DNA of 64,000 nt from NCBI GenBank assembly GCA_007449985.2, contig VIIQ02000659.1, positions 124,001 through 188,000 on the forward strand, read 5' to 3'. Under the pieces are notes generated by a model. The model ran no database searches. It was not told the origin of the DNA and saw nothing but the letters and a program-made list of their open reading frames with translations. This stretch comes from Desmodesmus armatus (lineage: Eukaryota; Chlorophyta; Chlorophyceae; Sphaeropleales; Scenedesmaceae). The translations under genes were made by a program, and so were the position numbers. Shown here piece by piece: positions 1 to 12,100 of this stretch (the first letter of the stretch is position 1; each line of letters begins with the position of its first letter).

Positions 1-1872
1 GCAACACCGTTGGTGGCTCCTGCTGGCGACCACAAAGGCCGCATGCAACATGCCTGTCCATGCCATGTGACATGAGTTGCTGTCACAGCAGTTGCAGGTG
101 TGCAGCAGTCAGTGAGACCCACCAGCCAACAGCATGGAGACCCCTGCCACATGGCCATGATGATACACACCTTTTGTACTGTCTGCATGGTCCTCCAACG
201 TCCTAGCAGCAGAACTCACCCACTGCCAGCACCACCAGCAGCAAGACTGACTGTCGCATGATGGATGAGCACTTCATTTCAAATGGTTGTAAACAACATC
301 TGACGGGAAACATCGCTTTTAAAAACACTAGTCAGGATGGGGAACAAACGTTTTCAGGAGGAGCTGGTACGTGTAAGTGCGCCGGCCCACCCACATTATG
401 TGCGCAACATCGGTCGACATGGAAGGTCGGTGGAAGGCAGGGCGACAACGCCAGATGAACGTTGCAAAGCCCCTCTTGCACATCCAATTCTCAATATGGA
501 AGTATTTTTGAATCTTTCTGTCACGTCTGATCGGTCGCGAGCCCACAAATGCACGCCAGCACCGGCGACGCCGCGACGAGAACAAAAGACATCACTACCA
601 GTCTTGTTCTTTGGCATGAAGACCCGGTGAAGGGCAGAAGGTTGAGTATGCGTCACAGGTGAGCATGCAGCGGAGCATAGACCTCCAGCAAGCCCACGGC
701 CGTGGGCAACTTGACAGCTCATGTGTGGGCAGTGCTGGGCACAGCTGGGTGCCCGGCAGCAGAGCCAGTGGCAGCGGCACCAAAAACTAGCGCGTACATG
801 TCATCGCTGCGGCACAGGGTGTCACTGCAAGGCACCCATGGTGTGGTACCATAGGTGAGGAGCATCTGACATGCAGTATGGCACGTGCACCTGGCCCCAT
901 ATGGCACTGATGGCACGTAACGAGCTGCGGCAGTCAGAATTGTTTCCTCTGCGGGCAGCTCATGCAGTGGAAGCCGCAGTGGCTTGCTGCTGACCTGCCT
1001 CTGTACAACTCACTCAAGCCACTTCAGATCTATCGACAGGGTGCATGTCCGCGTCCGAAGCAGCGGTGCGTCTTGGGTTGTCACACAGCTGATATTTGCA
1101 ACAACCTTCTCACCCTTGCATGTGCCCCCCTTCTCCACTGGGGTTTCATGCGCCCTGAATGGCTTGTAAGCATGGGCTGCTTGCCTGACACATGGCCCAA
1201 CAGTGCATCATGATCATGCCTGCCGTCCCAGGAGTGTACGGTAGTGCATCCATACATACAGTCATCCTCACCATGTGCAGGAGCTGCCAGCTGATCGGGT
1301 CCCCCCCCCAAACCATGCATGTGGTTTTGCCATCCAGGCCAGTGTTGATGCTGCATGCAGCACAGTCAACCTGAGTACCTTGAAACTGGTTTGCAACTTA
1401 CTTGAGTCCCCCGCGTCGTGAAGGGACCGCCCGTCACGAGGCGCGACCCTCCCGACTTTTGAGGCGTTTGCGCAATCCCGCAAGCATCCTCCAATCCTGC
1501 CTCACAGTGCCTGGCAGCCTCGAGGCTCGGAGGCTTTTGAAGCATGAGTTGGTTCAACAAGCAAAGTGCAAGGCCCTGAGGTCGCATACCCCTACCAGCG
1601 GGGACACATAACGGACATGTAGCGGAAATGCAGTGCATTCTGCATGCCTGCATGCAATGCTCTGCAAAGCCATTCAATGCTGTTGGACAGCACAATGTAC
1701 AGCTTGAACACAAATCCGATTCATCTTCATCAGCCAAATAATGTACAGGACCATGTCACCAACCACAACAAGCTGTGCTGCAACTGAAGGAGATCCTTCA
1801 CTGGAGACACAGTGTGTGCGGCAGCTATGCTACATTGTGCTTGCAGCTGTGCTGGTCTTCCTTGCATTTATG
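1..1872. other. Non-coding or unassigned left edge
   Basis: I find no exon chain I can defend here. Short open frames exist on both strands, but none has recognisable domain content or matching splice phases. A possible tiny first exon begins at an ATG near 338 (MGNKRFQEEL followed by a GTACGT-type donor), but no continuation could be found. The right part should hold the 3' UTR of the minus-strand gene ending at 1873. No TGTAA signal is seen on that strand within a few hundred bases. Confidence 0.4.
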
Positions 1873-3867
1873 CTACCCGGTAGCAACCGGGTTGCACACC
1901 AGACGCTGCATGCGCTGCAATTCCTGGTGCCAGTAGACTGCCCACGCCCTCTCTGTATTGTAGTGAGTTGTGCGACTCCTTGATGCTGCATAGCTCTCCA
2001 GCAAGCTGCTATTGACCATTGCAAAATCTTCCACCAGCAGCACGGGCAGTCCCTCGTACAGCCAGTCTAGGGGGCTTTTCTGAATGATAGGCACGGCGCC
2101 AAGGTACATCGCCTGCATGCATGCAATGCGCAATGTCACATTGCTTGGCAAGCAGAAGCACCACTGTGTAGAAACTTGATGTCGTGACAATCGAAGCACA
2201 ATCAAAGCACGATAGAAGCACCCCCATGGCATGCCATGGTAGCACCCCCTTCTGGAAGTGGGCGCATGCCTGTAGGCCAACCTTCCATTTTGGTGAGTGC
2301 CGAGGCAGGGAAAAGTGCTGTAAGTGGTTGAGTGGACAGCCCCCAGGCAGCATTCACAGTGCACTGCCGCCCATCCCGACCGTATGACATGCATGCTCAC
2401 CTCCCATGCCCTGTGTGTGTCGATACCACTTCCTCGAGGAGCCGCCACAAACTTTGAGTTGGCCACCTGCCGCAAATACGTCTCATACTCCACACGGTCC
2501 TGAACGTGCAGTGCCCCTGGCAAGCTGCTCATCTGTTTGACCACCTTGCTGCGCTCCTTGTGAGTGCTCTTCTTCATTGCAATATGCACTGACGTTTCTC
2601 TGTCCTCCCACGCAGGTGCTGACTGCGCAATGTCCAGAACCATGCGGCTCTTTCCATGGGGCCAGCGCTCGCTTGCAAGGCCTATGGGCAAGGGTGTTGT
2701 CTTGGTGCTGTAGCCAGGCAGCATGTTCTTGCCGTACCAGTGGCCCAGCTGGGGGTCCTTTAGGTACCTTGAACACAGGTCTTTCTTGCAGGGGGATTTG
2801 CGGTCAACAGGGACGGAGTATGCACTGCAGCCAGCAGGAGGCAGGCATTGACAGCAGGCTGTGGGTGTTGCTGGGTGTTACGCAGATCAACGAGGCTGCC
2901 CAACGCTGCCTCAAGTACCCACATGCTGTCACAGCAGCCCCTCCTTCATGCATGCTGTGCAGCTCAGCAGTACTGTCACACATTCATGTGGTTTTCTGCG
3001 TGATGCTGTGGATGTGCACATGCCCCGCCAACCGCCAACGCACCTGTTGCTCGAAAGCAGGATGTATGTGACATTGATCTTTGTGTGGCGCTCTTTGAAG
3101 AACTTCAGAAGGACGTCCGTCTTGACAAAGATAATGTCGCACGGCTTGATGTGGCTGTAATTCCAGGTATCCCCAGGGATGTCACTGCAGTCATCCATGG
3201 TGTCAAAAAGTGACTCTCTTTAGTGTGACAGCATGTGAAGACAACTTTTCAGACCAGTGGAGGAGTGTTAGTGCATATATCATTTGGGACATGTGCTATC
3301 GAGACTCACAATTCGACTGCAAATCCACCATGCACAGCGCCACAACAGTGTTCACCTGTAGTCATCGAAGGTGTGGTCTGCCATCGATCTGAAAGTATCT
3401 CCACTGGCAAAGGGTGACTGGCTGACATAACCCTCAACTGGCAGCTCGTGGCGGGCGCAGTGACTGCTGGGGTGACTCATGAACCACCCCCTCGTTTGGG
3501 CCGACAGGTTAACTTGAAGTTCTACTGCCACAGCTGCCGTAGTAGGGGCTAGTGACGCCAGGACTGGTCGTGTGCGCGTATGAACAGGCTGTGTTGCCAA
3601 TGTTGGATTTGCAGCTAGCTGACGTTCCCTGGTGCTGCACATCAGGTGCCAGCAGGCCAAGTAGATAAGAAGCATTGGGATGCACACAGTCACTGCTTGC
3701 TGCAACGCCCTGCGCACAGAGGCAGAAGCAGCAGCAGCAGCAGCAACTTGAGCAGAGAACAGCAGGTGATGTTGATGTTGATGTTGAAGACTCCGTGTTT
3801 TGACAGTAGTGTCTGTAAAGTCTCGCCTGTACCAAGGCAATGGGTTGCAATTCTGTGCATCGCTCAC
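1873..3867 (-). CDS. Type II membrane glycosyltransferase, RXYLT1/exostosin-like
   Basis: Four exons, complement of 1873..2112, 2401..2824, 3044..3217 and 3356..3867, sum to 1350 nt and encode 449 residues. The first exon has a cytosolic tail and one hydrophobic segment (about residues 58-76, AVTVCIPMLLIYLACWHLM), so a Golgi-type signal anchor is likely. The lumenal part contains CDIIFVKTDVLLKFF, a conserved basic-acidic middle, then KFVAAPRGSGIDTHRAWE (about 353-370) joined across an intron to AMYLGAVPIIQKSPLDWLYE. This PRG-x-G-x-DTHR-x-WE / LG-x-xPI layout is what I associate with the C-terminal donor-binding half of exostosin and ribitol-xylosyltransferase-like enzymes. Family assignment is from motif memory; substrate is unknown. 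It is divergently transcribed from another membrane enzyme 347 bp away, suggesting shared control. A role in wall or glycoprotein glycan synthesis is inferred. Confidence 0.8.
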
Positions 3868-4214
3868 ATTCTGTTTGCATGGCCAAAGGGAGGCAACAGC
3901 CCACTGTTCTTGGCACCCATTCTAGCGTGTCCAGAGCTCAAGCAGGATTACAAGCAAGCATGCATATCTCAAGCAAGCATGACGATTGTTTGAATCACTA
4001 GCCGCAATTCAATGAAGCATTGTCGAGGTGCAATCGCAAAGCGTCGGGCAGTGGAGTCGAGTAGCCTCGGGCAGAGGAGCCTCGGGCGATCCGAACTGCA
4101 ACTGTCTGTTAGCGGGGCGCAGTAGATTTGACAAAGAAATTTTTTCTGTAGTTTCTTCACTGATAAAACCTTATTTGCAGTTGCGACAGACGTTCGAGGC
4201 AGAAAACAGCCGGG
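3868..4214. promoter_or_regulatory. Divergent promoter region, glycosyltransferase / type II membrane protein
   Basis: These 347 bp lie between two start codons pointing away from each other and must hold both promoters and 5' UTRs. No clear TATA box is seen. Repeated short motifs such as CAAGCA (3951-3975) and CGGGCAG/CTCGGGC (4047-4090) are present but cannot be assigned to a factor. Confidence 0.6.
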
Positions 4215-7200
4215 ATGACCCGGCAAGGCAAGGGGGGTGGCGAGACGTTACGGTTGAGTGTGTCTGTCGCGATGTTTGTATTCTTGACTATGCTTCTGGG
4301 CTACATGACAAGAGGTACATGTCCGAGGGCAGGTAGGTCAACGTGCAGGTAGTAGACGGTGTCAACAGCAGTACTCAGCAAATCATGGCTATCAACAGCT
4401 CATGCGCTGCACTTTCTCATGCGCCACAGGCTCAAATTTTGTAGCAAAGGCCTCTCCAAACTCTTTCACCTCTCAGATGAGGCAAGGGGCCCTGCAAGGC
4501 CATGTAGCAGGGTGAGGAACAGCGGCAACGACACAGCGTTGTTGTGCGCATGAGCAGGCATTGCACAGGACATGCATAGCAGCTGGACTAAGCAGAATTG
4601 GACTGGGCAGGGTTGGAGCCTGTCAGCAGGAACATATGCCTTGTTGCACAGCCGCTAGGCATAGACGGCCATTAGCCATACAGAGCAGCTAGGCTCAATA
4701 AGCCATGGCTCACTGGTGGCCACCATGTCTGTGGGCTGTCTGTGGGCTGTCTTTGGGCACCAAAGCGTCAGGCTGGCTGGTGGAACATCATGCAGTGCTT
4801 GTGTGCTGCACCGTTATGCTGCAGGTACACTTTCTGGAGCAGTGACTTTCATATATCACCCATTGCTGACCTGAAGGACCTGTTTGAGCCAATGGGCATG
4901 ACAATAATTGACAAGTCCCTCAGCTCACACTGCAAGCTGATGGGGACATGCGCCAAAGACCTCAAGGTGCGCGCTTTGTGTATGTGAAACGGACACAGTG
5001 TTGCGATGTGCACTGAGCCATTCGCAGCAAAGATCGGCGGCTGTGGTACCATGGCAACTGGATTAAGGTATGTGACTACAGGGCTGCACTGCTGTTCAAT
5101 TGGCAGAGACCCTTGCAAGACCAACCTACCAAGTGCATGCACTGACAAGGTGCCACCCAGGTTTTTACCGGTCGTGATGCGCATGCGGCTGCCGGTGTGG
5201 GCCTGCCTGCAGCCCCTGTGGCGTACACCGCTTCACTGTGAAGCTCAAAGGAGCGGCATGCTGCTGGGATCAGCAGTGTGTGCATGATCAATCAACAAAG
5301 CAGATGCCACCCAGTCTCTGAGTCAACCAGGGAAGTTTCCTGCCACGCTATTACCCACTGCGTCAACAGGTACTCACAAAGAAGAACGGCATCAGCCTAG
5401 GCAAATGCCCAAACAAGCTGAAGCGGGACTTTTTTGAGGCTTACAAGGATAACCCACAGATGGGGCGTGTAGATGCCTTCCTATGCAACCATGCCTGCAG
5501 CATGTGTGAGGTGTTCATGCCGTTCAACAAGCCTCTCATTGTCATCGCAAGCACAAGGCAAGTGTGGTTTTTTTTCTGTCTTTTTGCACCTTGGGCTCAG
5601 CCGTTGGCTGGACTTTGACCAGCACAGGACAAACTGCTTCTTCATCATGATGGCTCCCATACAACTGCCTTAGCAAATGATGACCAAGCAATGCTGAGTC
5701 CTCAGTGATGCTGCTACCGTGGAGCGGTGATAAGGTCGCTTCACCAAGTTGGTGCACCCCGTGTGCATCGCCCCACTTCCTTGTGCAGGTACGAAATTGG
5801 CCGGCACTCCTCCAAGCAGTGGAAGACTTGGAATGAGAACCTGCGCAAGATAGCAGCCAACCCCCGCAACATCGTTGCGGCCAACAACATGTACGACCTG
5901 GAGTACATCAAGTGAGTGTCCGACCCTGTCAGTTTCACTACGCCGCGTTCAAGGCTTGAGCACTTACACTGGATCCTGGTCGAATGGCCAACTGACGGCT
6001 GAGTTATCTACCGGCTGCACTTTCCACATGACATGCCTTTTGTGGCTTAGGCCACCACAGCGGGCCCGAACTGCAGGGATATTGCTGCTTATGCAAACTC
6101 TGACCAGGCCATCATTTTCACACTGCAAAAGTTATCAAATTTGCATGATGCAATGCACTGGCCAGTGCCACTGGTAGTACCATGGTAGTGCATTTGGCTC
6201 ACTAGTACTACTCATCAGCACCTGTCAAGCATATGTATGTTGTACATTTGCCAGATCTGCCATTGTTTGCACAGCAAGCTGTGAAGGGAAGACACCCAGG
6301 CTGTAAAGTACCATCTTGTCTGCTGTGCAGGTACTTCACAGGCATACAGAACGTGCATCTGCTGCCCAGCAATTGCGGCTATATCAAGGTGGGCTGCAGG
6401 ATACAACTGTGCTGTTTCACAGCATTAATGCTGTGACAATATCGTCTCAGCAGGGTGCAGTATCTTATCTCGTTATTCCTCTGTTATGCAGTGTGAATGC
6501 CAGTGGTGACACGTCAGCCACAGCTGTCACCTAAGCAGAATGAAACCAAAGACACAGCTGAAATCATGGGTGAGGCTTAGCCTCCGGACGCCGGCAGCTG
6601 GGGTAGCTCGACTGAGTTGTGTGTGGCCAGCCGGTGGGGCGTGCCCCCCCCCCCCCCTGGACACCTCCAAAACAAGGCAAAGCCAAAACGCCCAAGATGG
6701 CAGTGCTGACGCTGCCGATGCCGTGTTTGCGCCAGACATACGCAATGCCCCTGCGCCGTTGCTGTTTGCAGGCCCTGTACAGCCCTAACAGGACGGAGAT
6801 CCTGGTTGGTCCAGGACGGAAGGTCAATGACCGCCTGTTCAAGGACCTGAAAACCCACGGGAAGAAACACAAGATGACCTTTGCCAGAGTGCGTGACCTG
6901 TACCCCAAGTTTCAGTACTCGGACCTGACACAGCATCGGGCGATTGTGCTGATGCCCTACCAGGTGCGCTGACGCCCTTCAGCATACAGCAGACTCTGCT
7001 GCTAGACCAGTATTCATACAAAGATGTGGCTGACACCGTGGCTGACACCGTGCCACCCTTCAAGGGCGATGCATCATGCCGGGCAATGCATCTGTACTGT
7101 GAGCCGCTAACCAAGTCACTGTCTCATAGTGTCCTAGTAACATGAATGCACAACAGTGAAGCAACTGCAGCCCGCACGTCCAACTTGACCCATGTGATTT

Positions 7201-8322
7201 ACAGGTGTCCATCATGTCTATCTTTGAGTACTACCGCATGGCTATCCCCATGTTTGCACCCTCCGTCAACCTGCTGACAAAATGGGTGCTGAAGCACAGG
7301 TGAACTTGGCTGGCTTGACACCCCTACAGTTTAGTCAACTTCAGAAGCGCAGCCACAGTGTCATTTGCAGCACTTTTCAACAGCTCGCTCGGCTTGCCAA
7401 GCACATGACTTGAAGCACTTGACGGATACTGTGCACATGCATGTGACCAGTACGTTCCTGCATCTCTGACTCGAAGAAGCACCGATGTCACGACTGCTGC
7501 AGGATCATGACTGAGAGGACCTGGGAGGGTGCACGCCGCCGCAACAGCACAAAAGCCAAAAGCGTCATACCTCGCCACCCGAATGTGACGATACCGTACG
7601 ACCCAAACAATGATGTTGATGAGAATGCCATCAGGTACTGGCTGAAGTTCTCTGATTTTTATGTGTGGCCGCACATCCAGACATATGACTCATGGGATGA
7701 CCTCATTGGTGAGTCAACATTGAGCATCTCAAATTGTGCATGAGCAGTGCAAGTGCTATCGTATTGACTAGCAACTGATTGGATGGGATGAAGCTCGGCT
7801 GAGGCAAAAGGGGTTCAGCTGACAGTGTCTCAGAGTCTGTATTGGGATTGCCGGACTGGCAGAAACCGTTTGTGAAGCTGCAGCTGCAGTGACAGCGAGC
7901 CTACCCCATACCAACAGGCCCAGCCGTTACTGCACTGTTGGTCACCAGGTGTCACCATTCAGTAGCGGTGGAGTGTAATTCGCTGACGTCATGCATTCAC
8001 TGAGACTTGCAGTGCAATTTGCAGTGCTGACAACCCTGTCTAGACCTCAAGGCCTCCTGCTCTTGCTGTGCCCTGTGCTGCAGGCAAGCTGCGCACAGCT
8101 GATCTTGACGCTACATCACAAGCCATGCAGGCCCACAACAAGGAGGTGCTGACAGGCCTACGGGAGACATGGCAGGGGCACTTCAGGCGCATGTTTGATG
8201 GCCTTCTGCCAGCTGCGCAGCAGCCCAGGACTCTAGAGAAGGATTTTGATACAGCCCTCAAGTCTGCTTATGGGGTTTCTTTGTCGGGCTGCCATGGTCA
8301 GAAGGATACTGGACAGATATGA
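4215..8322 (+). CDS. Type II membrane protein, putative GT-B-type glycosyltransferase
   Basis: Nine exons (4215..4348, 4825..4966, 5370..5557, 5789..5911, 6331..6388, 6772..6963, 7205..7299, 7503..7708, 8084..8322) join in phase to 1377 nt, 458 residues. The N-terminus MTRQGKGGGETLRLSVSVAM is followed by a hydrophobic run to about residue 30, a signal anchor. The lumenal region begins YTFWSSDFHISPIADLKDL, is rich in charged and aromatic residues, and has HRAIVLMPYQVSIMSIFEYY plus RMAIPMFAPS near residues 290-325. That pattern resembles the donor-side helix of GT-B enzymes, so a glycosyltransferase role is inferred; I do not recognise a named family. Intron 3 (5558-5788) starts with GC rather than GT; the GC donor (AG|GCAAGT) is required to keep the frame. 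A TGTAA signal follows about 220 nt after the stop. It pairs head-to-head with the exostosin-like gene. Confidence 0.78.
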
Positions 8323-9170
8323 CAGTGCTGGCGCTGCAGAAGCGCTGTTGTACAATAGCCGGTTGGCTTTCGGGAGGGGTTGTGCTCTCAGCTTTGTTGG
8401 TCCCCTTGAAGGGCTGAGCGCACAGTTTGTTTGTGTGCAGCTGGATGCGTGCAGGGCTGCATGTAGGTGGCTCAACAGCAAGTTGTGTGGGGCACGTCTC
8501 CCTTGTAGCAGGAATGGGTGCTGAAACAGCATCAAACATTGTCGCTGTAACATATGTATTCTATGCCACTGAGTGGATTTTGATGCAGCGCACTCTGACA
8601 CCAACCCTGGGGTAGGCAACATGGCCAGTGCAAGACATAGTAAGACGACCTAAGTCTGACCGCAGTCAGGCTGGATGGCCGACAAAATTGCAAGCAGGTT
8701 CACACCAAGTGGTGGTGGCTTGCATGCAGCTGTCATACATGCCACTCATCAACACTGCTGTGCGCAAAGCACACTTGCACATCCCGTATGCCCAGTTCAC
8801 AGTTCTCAACGACCAATGCATGTACACAACCACAAAACTTCACAACTTGAAGGCACCACTAAGCCAAACAATATTCAATTCACTCAAGTCCGTTCAATGT
8901 TCTGCTTTTGCTGCTTAGCAGTGCTAGCCTGGCGCAGTCCCTGTAGCCATGGCACTGCATGAATCTGCACAGGCCGCCAGTTGACGGGCCCTTGCTGCTG
9001 CCCTGACGACAATGACGGCTGCTGCGGGGTCTGAAGCTCTCCTGGCAAGCCGTCTGATCCCACATCGGAGTCCAAATCACCATCTGAACCCGAATTTGAA
9101 CCTGAACCTGGGTTTTGGGTGCTGCCAAACCCTCCCCAGGGGTTTGATCCCCCTCCAAACTTGGGTGGCG
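8323..9170. other. Convergent intergenic region with alternative C-terminal frame on minus strand
   Basis: This holds the 3' UTRs of two converging genes. On the minus strand an open frame from about 9240 to 8884 reads PKFGGGSNPWGGFGS, then Ser/Gly/Asp- and Gln-rich sequence. Its composition resembles the end of the adjacent extracellular protein, so it may be an alternative last exon of that gene. Nothing else is evident. Confidence 0.35.
8546..8550 (+). terminator. TGTAA polyadenylation signal
   Basis: TGTAA, the usual polyadenylation signal of chlorophycean nuclear genes, lies 224 nt after the stop of the upstream membrane protein gene. Confidence 0.5.
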
Positions 9171-12100
9171 TCACCATATTGGTGTCCTGCTTGGGCTGCT
9201 GTAACACAGGCATAGGCAGCCAGGGTTGGCCTGGGAGCATGGGGGATGCCGGCGGATGTCAGCAATAAACGGTGGGGCAGGCGGGGGCGTCAAGGATGGT
9301 GCTGCACTGCGTCGACTTCCAATCACATCAGACTGTGTGCCATCTGGGTTGATGAAGACCGGTCCTACAAACGGCCACTCGCTTGGTGCCTGCTGAGATC
9401 CACCTTGACTGCCAGGTGGTTGGCCAATAAAGCCAGCAGCACTGTCATCAAATTGGGGTGGCGCACTCAAGGACCCAGCACTGTCCTCCAACTGCAGTAG
9501 TGGGGTGAGTGATCCAGCGCTGCCAGTGCTGTCTGGCTGGGCTGGTGGGCTGGTGATGCCAGCATTGTGTAGAATGGGTGGTGCACCAAGTGGGCTGAGA
9601 GTCCCAGCACTGTCCCCTAGCTCAAGAAGGTTAGAGTCCCAGCCAGCCACTGCTGGTTGTTGTTGAGCTTCCGGTGCCGGCGGCAGGGGTGCACCAGCAG
9701 GCTGCGGCACGTCCACGATCTGTGGGTCGCTGACAAGCCCTGATTCGGTGAGGGGTGCGCCAGGCAATGGGGCTGGCACAAGGGAACCAGCACTGTCTCC
9801 AAGCTCAAATGCTTCGTCCGGCAGTGGTGGAGGGCCTGCTGTAGGGAGCTGTTGCTGCAGCGGTGCAGGTCCATCCAACAACCCCAGCCGGCCATCTGGC
9901 GGGGCTTCAGCCGCCTTAGGACTCTCATCAAGCCCTGGAAGCACCTGCTCAGGGGTCTGACCGCCGTTTGCTGACTCTACTGAACCCATGCGTTGCAATG
10001 GAAGTAGCGGAGGCGGCGTAGGCGGCTGTGACCCCGTCAACTGTCCTAAGCCCGCCCAGTCGTCAATCGCCCTATTCCACGGGCTGAACGAACGCGGCGA
10101 TCGAGGTGGAGGGGGGCGTGGGGCTGGCCGGCGGGCAGGGGCCTGTTCGCCATTGTTCAAGTCATCTGGGGCATTGTTCCGAAAGGGTGGCGGTGAATCC
10201 ACCTGAGGGATGGTAAAGGGGTACTCGGTCGGGTTCCATCTGCAGTCCGTTGGTACTGTTGCACCAGGTTTGAGTGACACAACCAAGTTGCTCTGCGCAC
10301 CTCTGTTGGCATTGACGGCTGTACAGTCAATTATCCTGCTGTCCGCTTCCAAAATGTTGACAGGGGTTGTGGCGAGCTGTGTGGCAGCCTCGGCGGTGTC
10401 AGTGGCAAATACACACTCGAGTGAGATGTCATAGTCATAATCAGCTTCAGAGTCAGCTGGGCAAACAAGTTCCTGGCGGAGTAAGTCCTCCAAGTCATAA
10501 GGGAAACAGGTGACACAGTCCTGCACCTGCAGCGCACAACAACACAAAGCAAACCGCCAGCAGCAGTCGTGAGTGGCAAGCATTGCCGTGCCGGCAAAGA
10601 CCATGCCTTAGCATGCATTTGACTTGCATAGGGCGGCTTTTCAAAGCTGCTGTCGTGGCAGGCTGGTTGGGGCATTGTACAGCATGGCAGGGCATGCATG
10701 CAGGTGATTGACGACAGCTTCTGCCAGTAGTTCCAGTTAAACACTAGGTGGCAACACATCTGACTATGATAGTCTCAACATGTACTCAGTGTGCCAGCAC
10801 TGTTTTTATGGCTTTGAACTGAACCATCACAAGCAAGGCGCAGGTAGCTGAGACTGCACCGCAACAGCAGTTTTGGCTGAACCCCTAATTGCACCAGCAA
10901 GAATTTCAGGTGCTGCACTTGAAGGGATGCATGGCTTGCTAGGGTGAAATACTTGCCTCTGCTGGTATTGGCGGTGGTGGTGGTGGTGGCGGTAGTGGTG
11001 GTGGTGGTGGGATTCTTGGTGGTGGTGGTGGCGGTGGCGGTGGTGGTCTTGGTGGTGGCTGCGGGGGTGGGGATCTTGGTGGCGGTGGCGGTGGTGATGG
11101 GGAGCGTGGCGGTGGCGGGGGTGGGATAGGTGGTGGTGGGGGCGGGCTGGGAGGGGGTGGGGGTGGCTGTGGGTGCATACATAGGAGGGCAACAGATGGG
11201 CAGCGGGCCAGCACAGCAGCGGAGCGCAGCAAAACAAGTGGGGAACACACATGACAGCAGCAGCTGCTGCTTATTTGAAATCAGGTTGAGCAAACCTTTG
11301 AGGCAGTTGGAAACTGCAACCAGCTGCCCAACAACAGCTGCAGACGACACATGTTGGTATGTGCTGCGGCTCATTGTTGTGTACATGCTCATGCAGGGCG
11401 CCTGATTCTGCCAGCTGCATTGCAGATGTTTGTGGCAGATTAGTACTGTGTGCACTGCTGTGAGCACTGCGACAACACAGGACCACCTCCAGAGATAGAC
11501 TGCACACCCAGGGCCGACACTGCTAAGCGAAGCCCCCAGTAACTGAAGCATCACAATTTGCTTGCCCAAAAATGCTGTGGCGTGCTGACCACTCACCGGT
11601 GATGGCGGTATACTCTCACATCCTGCACGTAAACACACATGCCACACATACACTGGTGATCCACTTGCTTTGCAGTAGCAATGAGTCAACAACGGATGCG
11701 CTGCCTGGTATGGGTGTTGCGCTTGCTGCCAATGCACACGTCATGCTGTTACCTGCACATGAATCCTGCTGAACAAGCTACAACTGGCGCACCAACACGT
11801 GTGTGCCGGGGTTTTGTCAGCAGTCATGGTGATGATTATACTCACTGCACTCGTTCACATTGGTTGCTCCAGGGATGTCAGTCCAGCAGCCAGGTCCACA
11901 TGGTGTGCATGGGTTGAACGTCGGCTCGTAGAACACGGAGCTGATGCCAGACATAGGGAGCTGCCCCCACTCATTGAACTGCTGCAGAGATACAGCATCG
12001 CCACTGCTGGCGCTGGCTGTTGAGGCGAACATGACAGCGGCTGCATCGCCAACTGCTGCCGTTTCAGCTGACAGCTGTTGCACCATGTGGTGCTGCTGCT

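Noticed and set aside
338..370. Short ATG frame MGNKRFQEEL ending at a GTACGT-type donor
   Set aside because: Could be a first exon, but no following exon with compatible phase and recognisable content was found.
10944..11129. Plus-strand Val/Gly-rich open frame
   Set aside because: It is the reverse complement of the polyproline exon of the minus-strand matrix gene.
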